This document shows positions 1 through 5,940 of a stretch of DNA of 7,115 nucleotides, in pieces. The position numbers and the translations under genes are program-made. Below the pieces are notes generated by a model, which was not told where the DNA came from, did no database searches, and worked only from the letters and a program-made list of their open reading frames with translations. Position 1 is the stretch's first letter; every line of letters begins with the position of its first letter. Origin of the DNA: Syntrophomonadaceae bacterium (lineage in GTDB: Bacteria > Bacillota_D > Dethiobacteria > DTU022); assembly GCA_003551865.1 (NCBI GenBank), contig PUNU01000255.1:1-7115 (forward strand). Direction: 5' to 3'.

Positions 1-1025
1 GCATTTAAATCAAGCTGGGCCAGGCCGGTCATCGGTCCGCCGTTAACAACTTTATGGCCTTCCAGTGCTTCGATATCTTCAATCCCGCATTCTTTGAGCA
101 CGTGGGCAATGGGGGTGCCAATCTTAATCACATAGTTTCCAGGTTTTGGCACTTTAGGTCCGCTGACAGTAACTATCCTTTCGATCAGGGGCTTGTTATA
201 AACTGTCGCCTCATAAGATGCGACCGTGGTTCCCACGTTGCGGACAATACAACCCAGTTCCGCCGACCGGGCCCCTCTTGGCACATCTCTGCCGGTAGCC
301 GCTTTGATCATGTGCGACTTAAACCCTTGAGGATATTTAACCGCCAGGGGCACCACTTCAATATCATCTCGCCCTTCAATAATTTTATTGATTGCTTCAA
401 TAGCATCCGGCTTATTTACTTCAATTCCGATAAGAGTTTTACTGGCGCCAATACTTTTCATCTTTAATTCAGCGCCCTTAATTAATTGTTCTGCCTTTTC
501 TACCATCAGGCGATGGTCGCAAGTCAGAAACGGTTCACACTCAGCGCCGTTTAACAGCAGGGTATCAACCGGCTGCCTGGGGCTGGTTTGAATATGTGTG
601 GGTAACGCAGCCCCGCCCATGCCGACCAGGCCGCTTTCGCGGACGCATTCACGGTATTCTTCGACAGAAACAGTGTCTGGATCCCGGACTTCTTTCATCT
701 CAAACTCCTGGGGTCCTTCATCGGCTTCTATGACAATGCAATCGTCCTGGGCTCCGGTTGGCACTGTCCGGTTTTCGATTGCAGTTACCGTTCCTGTAAC
801 ACTGGCATGAATTGGCGCGCTGAAAAATTCTTCGCTGTCGCCAATCTTCTGTCCTATTTTAACTTTATCCCCCACCTTGACCAGCGGTTCACAAGGCGCT
901 CCCATACACTGGAGCAGGGGAATGATCACTTCCTTCGAGGAAGAAAGCCTGGTTATCGGTTTGTCTTCGGTATAATTCTTATAGTGGGGAATATGGGCCC
1001 CACCCTTAAAAGTTTTAACTTCCAA
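1..1025 (-). CDS. rnfC: RnfC-family electron transport protein, 5' part (C-terminus beyond window)
   Basis: The first 341 codons are present; the gene runs off the left edge. I chose the TTG at 1025-1023 because GGAGG (1039-1035) sits 9 nt upstream and homology starts at once. Visible RnfC-like landmarks: a KGGAHIP start (residues 7-13), a barrel-sandwich segment with VGDKVKIGQKIG and SAPIHASVTGTV (about 51-80), the flavin/NADH-site glycine loop GLVGMGGAALPTH (132-144), LLNGAECEPFLTCDHRLM (157-174), YPQG (231-234), NVGTTVASYEA (263-273), KPLIERIVTVSG (278-289) and NGGPMTG (328-334). In the family this protein is a membrane-peripheral, cytosolic flavin and FeS subunit passing electrons between NADH and the Rnf pump. 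The C-terminal ferredoxin cysteines would lie outside the window. It follows the FeS subunit by 43 nt, so is probably in its operon. A stand-alone PrdC-type relative is possible. Confidence 0.88.
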   Translation of the reverse strand, partial: MEVKTFKGGAHIPHYKNYTEDKPITRLSSSKEVIIPLLQCMGAPCEPLVKVGDKVKIGQKIGDSEEFFSAPIHASVTGTVTAIENRTVPTGAQDDCIVIEADEGPQEFEMKEVRDPDTVSVEEYRECVRESGLVGMGGAALPTHIQTSPRQPVDTLLLNGAECEPFLTCDHRLMVEKAEQLIKGAELKMKSIGASKTLIGIEVNKPDAIEAINKIIEGRDDIEVVPLAVKYPQGFKSHMIKAATGRDVPRGARSAELGCIVRNVGTTVASYEATVYNKPLIERIVTVSGPKVPKPGNYVIKIGTPIAHVLKECGIEDIEALEGHKVVNGGPMTGLAQLDLN

Positions 1026-1034
1026 TTAGGTTCA

Positions 1035-1040
1035 CCTCCC
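1035..1040 (-). promoter_or_regulatory. Ribosome binding site that fixes the TTG start of the RnfC-like gene
   Basis: GGGAGG on the minus strand lies 9 nt before the TTG codon at 1025-1023. No in-frame ATG occurs until residue 41, which is already inside conserved sequence, so the TTG is the only start that keeps the N-terminal RnfC motifs. Confidence 0.8.
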
Positions 1041-1068
1041 GTTAAATTAGCAAGTGCTTAACCAACCG

Positions 1069-1824
1069 CTATTCGTTGCCTGATGCTTTTTTGGCCTCTT
1101 CCAGTTTGCCCTGGATCCTTCTGCTGTAGAGATAATTGGCCCCAAGGATTAAACCTCCGGCAATTAAAACTGCCGGTCCCAGGGGAACAGAACGCCAAAT
1201 TTGCAGGCCCAGGGAGATCTGGGGATCTACAGGCAGCCCGTATTTATCGGGGGTGTCCTGGAGCACATAAATTACCCTCAACCCCCCTACTTCGGTTTCA
1301 CCGTAAACCTGTGCTTGCTGGTGGCCCAACTCCTTTAATTCCCGGACCCTGTTCCGGGCCAGATCAAGCATATCATCCCGCTCTCCGTACTTAATAATAC
1401 GCGATGTGCATACTTCGGAACAGAAAGGCTCCATTCCTTCTGCCAGGCGGGTTGTGCAGAGGCTGCATTTTTCCATACGATTTCGGCCGCGGTCAAAACT
1501 GATTGCGCCATAAGGGCAGTTGGCAGCGCAGTAGTTGCATTCAATACAGAGACGATGATCAAAAACGGTAAGGCCTTTATCATTTTTATGACAGGCCCGG
1601 GTCGGGCAGGCCATTACACAGGCCGCTTCCCGGCAGTGCATGCAGGCCCTTTTGTTATAAAGCACCGCTGCTTCCGGAAACGCACCTGTTTCATGGGTGT
1701 GTATTTTAGTGCGAAACACACCTTTTGATATATTGTAAATTTGCTTGCACACTGCTGTGCATGCTTCGCATCCCACACATAAAGATTGGTCCACCAGCAT
1801 CGCTGGGTTATTTACTGTCGGCAT
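1069..1824 (-). CDS. Four-[4Fe-4S] ferredoxin-like subunit with C-terminal membrane anchor (FdnH/HybA type)
   Basis: This 251-residue protein carries electrons for the molybdopterin enzyme encoded just upstream (31-nt gap). Sixteen cysteines can be placed in four cluster-binding groups: C16/C19/C22/C26; C61/C64/C69/C73; C93/C96/C99/C103 (CIECNYCAANCP); and C120/C123 with C135/C139. The tail resembles E. coli FdnH: YVLQDTPDKYGLPVDPQISL (186-205), then one hydrophobic helix of about 20 residues (213-233, VPLGPAVLIAGGLILGAN) and a basic end. It has no signal peptide, which fits the known co-export of such subunits with a Tat-bearing partner, leaving the clusters outside and the helix as anchor. 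GGAGG (1837-1833) lies 8 nt before the ATG. Soluble PsrB/DmsB/ArrB-type subunits usually lack this tail, so the anchor is informative. Family assignment is strong; redox partners are inferred. Confidence 0.9.
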   Translation of the reverse strand: MPTVNNPAMLVDQSLCVGCEACTAVCKQIYNISKGVFRTKIHTHETGAFPEAAVLYNKRACMHCREAACVMACPTRACHKNDKGLTVFDHRLCIECNYCAANCPYGAISFDRGRNRMEKCSLCTTRLAEGMEPFCSEVCTSRIIKYGERDDMLDLARNRVRELKELGHQQAQVYGETEVGGLRVIYVLQDTPDKYGLPVDPQISLGLQIWRSVPLGPAVLIAGGLILGANYLYSRRIQGKLEEAKKASGNE

Positions 1825-1855
1825 TACTATTTCCTCCTTTCCTGGTCAATATCAT

Positions 1856-4129
1856 TTATGCTTTGTATACTTTAACGCCGAAATCGCACATACAAGCACT
1901 GAAGCCCGGATCGTTAAGGCCAAGCTGTTCTTCAAAGCTCATATGGGGAATCAGGTCGCCGTCGTTGGCTCCCTGCCGGTATGCTACAGTCTGGCTTCTG
2001 CTCCAGTGCCCAAAGCCGTGATCCACCTTAATGGTATCTTTACGGATACCTTCAATTAACTTGGCCTTAAGTTTAATCCTTCCGGCTCTTGATTCCACGT
2101 AAACTTCATCACCGTCTGCAATACCTAATTCTCTGCCCAGCTCCACGTTCATGGTAGCATGATTTTCCTGGTAAAGTTCCATTTTCAGCCAGTTGTTCTG
2201 GGTCTGAGTCATCTTGTGCATGGCCGGACGGCTAATGATGTAATTGTACGGATATTCTTCACTGGGGTCTTCCCGGCGAGGCTTCCAGTAAGGAAGAGGA
2301 TCAAAGCCCTCCTCTTCAAAGCGGGTAGCGTAGAGCTCGATCTTGCCGCTGGGAGTATTAAATTCCTCGGTGGGAACAAATTCCCTTTCACCTTCCCAGA
2401 TGCCGTTATTTGCTTCCAGCTCTTCCCAGGAAGTACCGAGCGCTTCCAGCTGTTTTTCATCAAGGACGCTTCCGTCCACACCTTCGAAATATTCTCCGTA
2501 ACCCATTGCTTCAGCTAAAGCCATGATAATACCGCCAAAGCCCCTGGTTTCATAAGGCAGTTTGACCACAGGAAACCGAGCTGCAACCTGCGGGTAAAGG
2601 CTGTGGTAACCCCGGGCACCGAAACCGGAAATCTCCAGCCAGTGGGGTTCGGGGAAAACGATGTCAGACATGTAGGCCATCTCTGACGGGTAAATTTCAC
2701 AGCATACCATAAAATCTAATGAAGCAAAGGCTTCATTCATTTTTTTGGCATCGACGAAAGAAAGGGTGTTATACCTCCTGACCAAAGCAGCTTTCAATGG
2801 ATAGGGATCTTCATTTAAGATGCCATAAGGTAAAGTAGCAAAATTACCCCGGGCATGCAGGGTCAGGAAAGGATTATTCCGCTCAAAAGCATCAATGCGT
2901 TCTTTCCTTGGTTCAGGATATTCCGGTGGAGGAAATACCGCGTCAAAACCGGGCATACTGGGGTTTCTTGACAGAATTGTTCCCCCGCGCCGATCTATGG
3001 TGCCCACCAGGGCATTCAATATCAATTGAGCTTGCGCCAAACGGGTGCTGTTGGCATAATTGGGACCCGCTGCATCCCGTTTATGGCTGGGGATATGGGC
3101 AGGTTTTGTCTGGGCAAATTCCCGGGCGATCCGCTCGATATCCTCAGCCGGAATACCGGTTATTTCTGAAGCCCAGCCGGGGGTATATTCCTCGGCAAAC
3201 TGTTCCACTTCTTCGAAACCGTAAGTGTAATTGTTTACAAATTCTGCATCGTAAAGGCCTTCCTTGACGATGACATGGATCATGGCCAGGCAAAAAGCAA
3301 GGTCAGTACCCGGCTTGATCGGGAACCATTCATGGGCCTTGGAGGCAGTAATGGAGCGATACGGATCAAGGACCACCAGCTTGGCCCCGTTTTGCAAAGC
3401 CCTGGTAGTATTTCTTACCTGCATGTTTTTACCCTTGCCCAGTCCGTCCCAGCCAAAGGAAAGGATATAGTTGCAGTTTTCCAGATCGTAAGTCCAGGGC
3501 TTGGGCCCACCGGTTACCATGGCATTCCAAACCGCCTCCTGGGTTGTAAAACAGGTACTTTGGTGACAAACAAAGTTAGGAGTACCGATAGCCCGGCCCA
3601 GGCGGACAGAGTAAGGATGACTCCGGTTCAACACCATAAAGCTTTCCGGCCCGTACTGTTCAATAACCTTGTTCAAGCCTTCTGCTGCCAGCTTAATGGC
3701 CTCATCCCATTCGATTTCCACAAAACCGGGATCTTCGTTCCTACCCTTGTTGGGATTTGTCCTTTTCAGGGGTTTTTTTAAACGATCGGGATCGTACAGG
3801 GTTTGAATAACACCGTACCCTTTTACGCAGAGACGACCTCCTGCTTCTTCGGGGTTAAAGGGATCGCCCCCGGCCAAATCGTACGGGTTGCCGGCAAGGT
3901 GGACCAGCCTGTCGTCTTTCACATAACCGATCATGGCACAATTGGCGCTGCATACCGAGCAAAAGGTATGGACCACTTTCTCTGCGTCCTCAACCAGGGA
4001 TTCCTTTTCTTCTGCCCTGACAAAACTGGGAATGGCGAAGCCGGTGCCGGCGAGAACGCCGGTTCCAACGGCTGCTTTTAAGAAATTCCTTCGGTTCATT
4101 TGAAGATTGCTGTTCTCTTTTTTAATCAT
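1856..4129 (-). CDS. Tat-exported molybdopterin oxidoreductase catalytic subunit (CISM superfamily, PsrA/PhsA-like)
   Basis: This 757-residue protein has the full architecture of a complex iron-sulfur molybdoenzyme. A Tat signal carries NRRNFLK at 12-18, a hydrophobic stretch to about residue 36 and a likely cleavage site after VRA (37-39). An N-terminal [4Fe-4S] site follows: C57-x2-C60-x3-C64 and C101. The central Mo-bis-MGD domains contain GTPNFVCHQSTCF (182-194), where C193 aligns with the Mo-ligand Cys of PsrA/PhsA/ArrA. The C-terminal cofactor-binding domain begins near NTPSGKIELYATRF and includes HATMNVELGRELGIADGD. Length and the ligand loop fit polysulfide/thiosulfate reductase-like enzymes, but substrate is unassigned; the GRYT-type arsenate motif I associate with ArrA is absent. 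The ATG at 4129 is chosen because AGGAGGG (4144-4138) precedes it; the ATG at codon 11 (4099) has no clear site. It probably acts on the outer membrane face with the following FeS subunit. Confidence 0.92.
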   Translation of the reverse strand: MIKKENSNLQMNRRNFLKAAVGTGVLAGTGFAIPSFVRAEEKESLVEDAEKVVHTFCSVCSANCAMIGYVKDDRLVHLAGNPYDLAGGDPFNPEEAGGRLCVKGYGVIQTLYDPDRLKKPLKRTNPNKGRNEDPGFVEIEWDEAIKLAAEGLNKVIEQYGPESFMVLNRSHPYSVRLGRAIGTPNFVCHQSTCFTTQEAVWNAMVTGGPKPWTYDLENCNYILSFGWDGLGKGKNMQVRNTTRALQNGAKLVVLDPYRSITASKAHEWFPIKPGTDLAFCLAMIHVIVKEGLYDAEFVNNYTYGFEEVEQFAEEYTPGWASEITGIPAEDIERIAREFAQTKPAHIPSHKRDAAGPNYANSTRLAQAQLILNALVGTIDRRGGTILSRNPSMPGFDAVFPPPEYPEPRKERIDAFERNNPFLTLHARGNFATLPYGILNEDPYPLKAALVRRYNTLSFVDAKKMNEAFASLDFMVCCEIYPSEMAYMSDIVFPEPHWLEISGFGARGYHSLYPQVAARFPVVKLPYETRGFGGIIMALAEAMGYGEYFEGVDGSVLDEKQLEALGTSWEELEANNGIWEGEREFVPTEEFNTPSGKIELYATRFEEEGFDPLPYWKPRREDPSEEYPYNYIISRPAMHKMTQTQNNWLKMELYQENHATMNVELGRELGIADGDEVYVESRAGRIKLKAKLIEGIRKDTIKVDHGFGHWSRSQTVAYRQGANDGDLIPHMSFEEQLGLNDPGFSACMCDFGVKVYKA

Positions 4130-4155
4130 TTTACCTACCCTCCTGTTAAATTTAT

Positions 4156-4749
4156 TTAGTGGTGTTTATTCAGGCTGCTCGCCTGGTATTCTTTATCTTC
4201 TGATTGAAGATAAGAGAGCCCGTATTCAGCCACTTTCTTATAGTAGTTCGCGTGTTGATTATTGATGATGTCCCTCATTAAATCGGGGACCCAGTTAATA
4301 ATGTGTTGCCTGAAAAAAGTTATGGCATCCTCTTCTTCACCAGCGGCAACCAGGTGCCCCATGAAGGAGAGTTCTACTGCTGCATGGTCTTCCGGGTAAA
4401 TAGAGTTTTCCACCTGCCAACCTCTCTTTTTATAGAATTTTTTTACTTCCACCCACGGATCCTGCATCAACCGGTTCTCTTCGCCGCGGTATACCGACTC
4501 GTAAGGTTTTACGCCATCCGGCAGAATAAACAGCCTGGTATATTCCCGGGGCAGCTCAAGATCAACATTACAGTCATCCAGCCAATCTTTAATCAGTTCC
4601 TGAAACTGGAATAATAATTCACCTTTTTTTGGAGAAATCTCATAGATGAGCTTAAGATAATGATCAAGATCATCCCGGGTAGTTTTACTCGCAAACCACC
4701 TTGAAATAATAAAATAGTTCTGCGCTCTTTGAGAAACGAATTCTGTCAT
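4156..4749 (-). CDS. TorD/DmsD-family molybdoenzyme maturation chaperone
   Basis: A 197-residue, all-helical cytoplasmic protein of the TorD family. Family members bind the Tat signal peptide of their cognate Mo enzyme, hold it until Mo-bis-MGD and FeS clusters are inserted, and delay export. Diagnostic stretches are REYTRLFILPDGVKPYESVY (68-87), PEDHAAVELSFMGHL (119-133), the family's ExPDHxxxEL-type signature, and FFRQHIINWVPDL (145-157). Length is normal for the family. GGGAGG (4766-4761) precedes the ATG by 11 nt. The catalytic-subunit gene starts 26 nt downstream, so the chaperone is first in the structural operon and its client is almost certainly that enzyme. Its composition is more AT-rich than the catalytic gene (24 of 60 bases G/C in 4381-4440). 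Confidence 0.9.
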   Translation of the reverse strand: MTEFVSQRAQNYFIISRWFASKTTRDDLDHYLKLIYEISPKKGELLFQFQELIKDWLDDCNVDLELPREYTRLFILPDGVKPYESVYRGEENRLMQDPWVEVKKFYKKRGWQVENSIYPEDHAAVELSFMGHLVAAGEEEDAITFFRQHIINWVPDLMRDIINNQHANYYKKVAEYGLSYLQSEDKEYQASSLNKHH

Positions 4750-4772
4750 GCCCCGATTTACCTCCCATGGTT

Positions 4773-4812
4773 GTAAATTAATTATTATACGTCAATACAT
4801 ATAAAATGATAC
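4773..4812 (-). promoter_or_regulatory. Candidate promoter and near-palindromic site ahead of the chaperone operon
   Basis: The 107-nt spacer between arsR and the chaperone gene is very AT-rich. On the minus strand a perfect TATAAT lies at 4789-4784, but the hexamer 17 bp upstream (GTATCA, 4812-4807) is a poor -35. Starting at 4790 and overlapping TATAAT is an 18-bp imperfect palindrome (4773-4790, arms GTA...TAC, 7 of 9 pairs matching), which could be a repressor site. A TTGACG at 4795-4790 is only 0 bp from TATAAT and cannot be its -35. AT-richness makes chance matches likely, and read-through from arsR is an alternative. Confidence 0.35.
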
Positions 4813-4856
4813 TTGGTATTCCTTAATAATTTCGCAACCTGCAAAATGCCAGGCTC

Positions 4857-5195
4857 TTATTTCAGGGCCGAGGATCTATCGTCCATATATTTAACCTTGG
4901 GACTTTCCTTAAAGCTTGAATCGGTGACAGGTTTAAATAGTTTTTCATTTATATAAGAAGCATATTTTTTAAAACCCTCTTTATTTAAAGAACAAAAGGT
5001 AGAATTCCTTATGTAGCGGCACTTGATTAATTCCATTTCACTGAGTGATTTAACATGATAAGAAACAGTGGATTGGCTCAAGTCTAATTTTTCAATCAAC
5101 TCACACACACAATGCTCTCTTTCCAGCAGCAGTCCAATAATCTCCAGACGATGTTCCTCACAAAGGGCTTTAAAATATGGGAGCAGGTGTTTCAT
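4857..5195 (-). CDS. arsR: ArsR/SmtB-family metalloregulatory repressor
   Basis: A 112-residue winged-helix repressor. The metal-sensing helix carries EHCVCEL (27-33) with C29 and C31, matching the ELCVCDL type As(III)/Sb(III) site of classic ArsR; further cysteines are C12, C59 and C68. The recognition helix is LSQSTVSYHVKSLSEM (39-54), a typical ArsR HTH, followed by the wing CRYIRNSTFCSL (59-70). In the family, binding of thiophilic metal(loid)s releases DNA and de-represses the operon. AAAGGGAA (5208-5201) precedes the ATG. It is 107 nt upstream of the molybdoenzyme operon on the same strand, so it may control it. The gene is much more AT-rich than the catalytic gene: 82 of 240 bases (34%) are G/C in 4921-5160. 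Sensing of arsenic is an inference from the CVC motif; sulfur- or other metal-sensing relatives exist. Confidence 0.87.
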   Translation of the reverse strand: MKHLLPYFKALCEEHRLEIIGLLLEREHCVCELIEKLDLSQSTVSYHVKSLSEMELIKCRYIRNSTFCSLNKEGFKKYASYINEKLFKPVTDSSFKESPKVKYMDDRSSALK

Positions 5196-5225
5196 GAGAG
5201 TTCCCTTTCAGAATAATTGCTTAGC

Positions 5226-5258
5226 ATTATCGATATTTTTCGATTAAGATATTGTCAA
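5226..5258 (-). promoter_or_regulatory. arsR promoter with overlapping inverted repeat (probable operator)
   Basis: A perfect -35 TTGACA (5258-5253) is followed after 17 bp by TATCGA (5235-5230) as a weak -10; GATAAT (5231-5226) is a better hexamer but at 21 bp. An inverted repeat ATCGA-6-TCGAT (5229-5244; 6 of 8 pairs) covers the spacer end and the -10. A start near 5224 would leave a leader of roughly 28 nt. An AT-rich dyad between -35 and -10 just upstream of arsR is the usual arrangement for ArsR autorepression. Confidence 0.55.
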
Positions 5259-5274
5259 GTATACCAAAAGGAAG

Positions 5275-5311
5275 ATTAAAAATCAACGCGCGCAGGTGCG
5301 GGCCCCGCTGC
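5275..5311 (-). terminator. Possible terminator after the nucleotidyltransferase gene
   Basis: Minus-strand GCAGCGGGGCCCGCACCTGC (5311-5292) can fold with outer arms GCAG/CTGC and a short GC inner stem. After five more bases it is followed by TTGATTTTTAAT (5286-5275). The stem is bulged and the T-run is not adjacent, so this is only a plausible rho-independent terminator, separating the nucleotidyltransferase from the arsR promoter. Confidence 0.35.
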
Positions 5312-5367
5312 TCGTAAAATTTCTTTATTACGGGGTCATATGAAGATAAAAGGGGTAAAAGAAAAAT

Positions 5368-5940
5368 TTAGCCTGTTTCCTTCAACCACTCATCCAGCTT
5401 ATGGGCCGTGCTGGAATGATCTTTTTCAGCCATGTCTCTCATATAGTTTAAATCCAAGAAGTTGAAATGCACTTTTAGCATGCGTAATCCCCACTCACAA
5501 TCGGATGAAGAATTCCAGTGTACACAAGCGCGAAGCCGATCTAAAATGATGTCCTCAATTCCGATTACATAAAGATATCTCCCGCTTGGCAGCTCCAGAA
5601 TAATAATTTTATTCTCATCGGCTCCTTGAAGAACGCTGCCCGGGATCTCAACAGCAATATCTAATACAGGATGATACCAGTGGCGACCTTCGCGAGAAAA
5701 ACCCAGCCGGTTAAGTATATCGTCTGCAATATCTCTTCCCTTTGTAACCAGGTCAATGTCCAGTGTTGTATAATGCCCCCTGGTGTAGATCTCCACTGCA
5801 AGGCCTCCAACTACAACAGGTGTAATTCCACGGTCTTCCATCAAGCCTGTAATAATGGCGGCTGTTTCGGTCATGATTTCAAACCGGCTTTTTCCGGGCA
5901 ATTGTTGCAAATCTTGCCTGGCCTGTTCAATCGAACTCAT
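5368..5940 (-). CDS. Nucleotidyltransferase-fold protein (DUF6036 / AbiEii-like)
   Basis: This 190-residue protein has the minimal Pol-beta nucleotidyltransferase signature: VVVGGLAVEIY (42-52) with G45-G46, then TLDIDLV (59-65) with metal-binding D61 and D63, and a candidate third carboxylate in LDIAVEI (D94 or E98). The later EDIILDRLRACVHW (129-142) resembles the conserved segment of DUF6036-type proteins. Related families include AbiEii/MNT-type toxins or antitoxins, but many members have no known substrate, so no reaction is assigned. AGGAGA (5956-5951) lies 10 nt before the ATG. The start codon overlaps the end of the preceding small gene by 14 nt, which suggests translational coupling and a two-gene unit. 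It lies between lemA and arsR with no obvious functional tie to the molybdoenzyme operon. Confidence 0.78.
   Translation of the reverse strand: MSSIEQARQDLQQLPGKSRFEIMTETAAIITGLMEDRGITPVVVGGLAVEIYTRGHYTTLDIDLVTKGRDIADDILNRLGFSREGRHWYHPVLDIAVEIPGSVLQGADENKIIILELPSGRYLYVIGIEDIILDRLRACVHWNSSSDCEWGLRMLKVHFNFLDLNYMRDMAEKDHSSTAHKLDEWLKETG

Noticed and set aside
54..1061. Series of plus-strand open frames over the left end
   Set aside because: They are antisense to the RnfC-like gene, whose minus-strand frame is open throughout and carries many family motifs.
1041..1062. GTTAA/TTAAC dyad between the FeS gene and the RnfC-like gene as a terminator
   Set aside because: Only 5 AT-rich base pairs with a 12-nt loop and no T-run; it would not be expected to stop transcription, so the operon call stands.
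1335..1583. Second minus-strand frame of 82 codons inside the FeS subunit gene
   Set aside because: It overlaps the cysteine-rich region of the real frame and shows no family features; there is no sign of a frameshift in the FeS gene.
3275..3781. Plus-strand open frame of 168 codons opposite the catalytic subunit
   Set aside because: It lies entirely antisense to strongly conserved molybdoenzyme sequence, has no recognisable domain and no supporting ribosome binding site; it is a shadow frame.
4070..4099. Alternative start of the catalytic subunit at codon 11 (MNRRNFLK)
   Set aside because: It would give a more typical Tat signal length, but no Shine-Dalgarno precedes it whereas AGGAGGG is well placed for the ATG at 4129.
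1856..4129. Calling the catalytic subunit a respiratory arsenate reductase (ArrA) because of the neighbouring arsR
   Set aside because: The Cys ligand is shared by several CISM clades and the GRYT-like arsenate-site motif recalled for ArrA is absent; context alone is not enough.
4837..4855. CCTG...CAGG element just after arsR as a terminator
   Set aside because: Only a 4-bp stem without a T-run; too weak to call.
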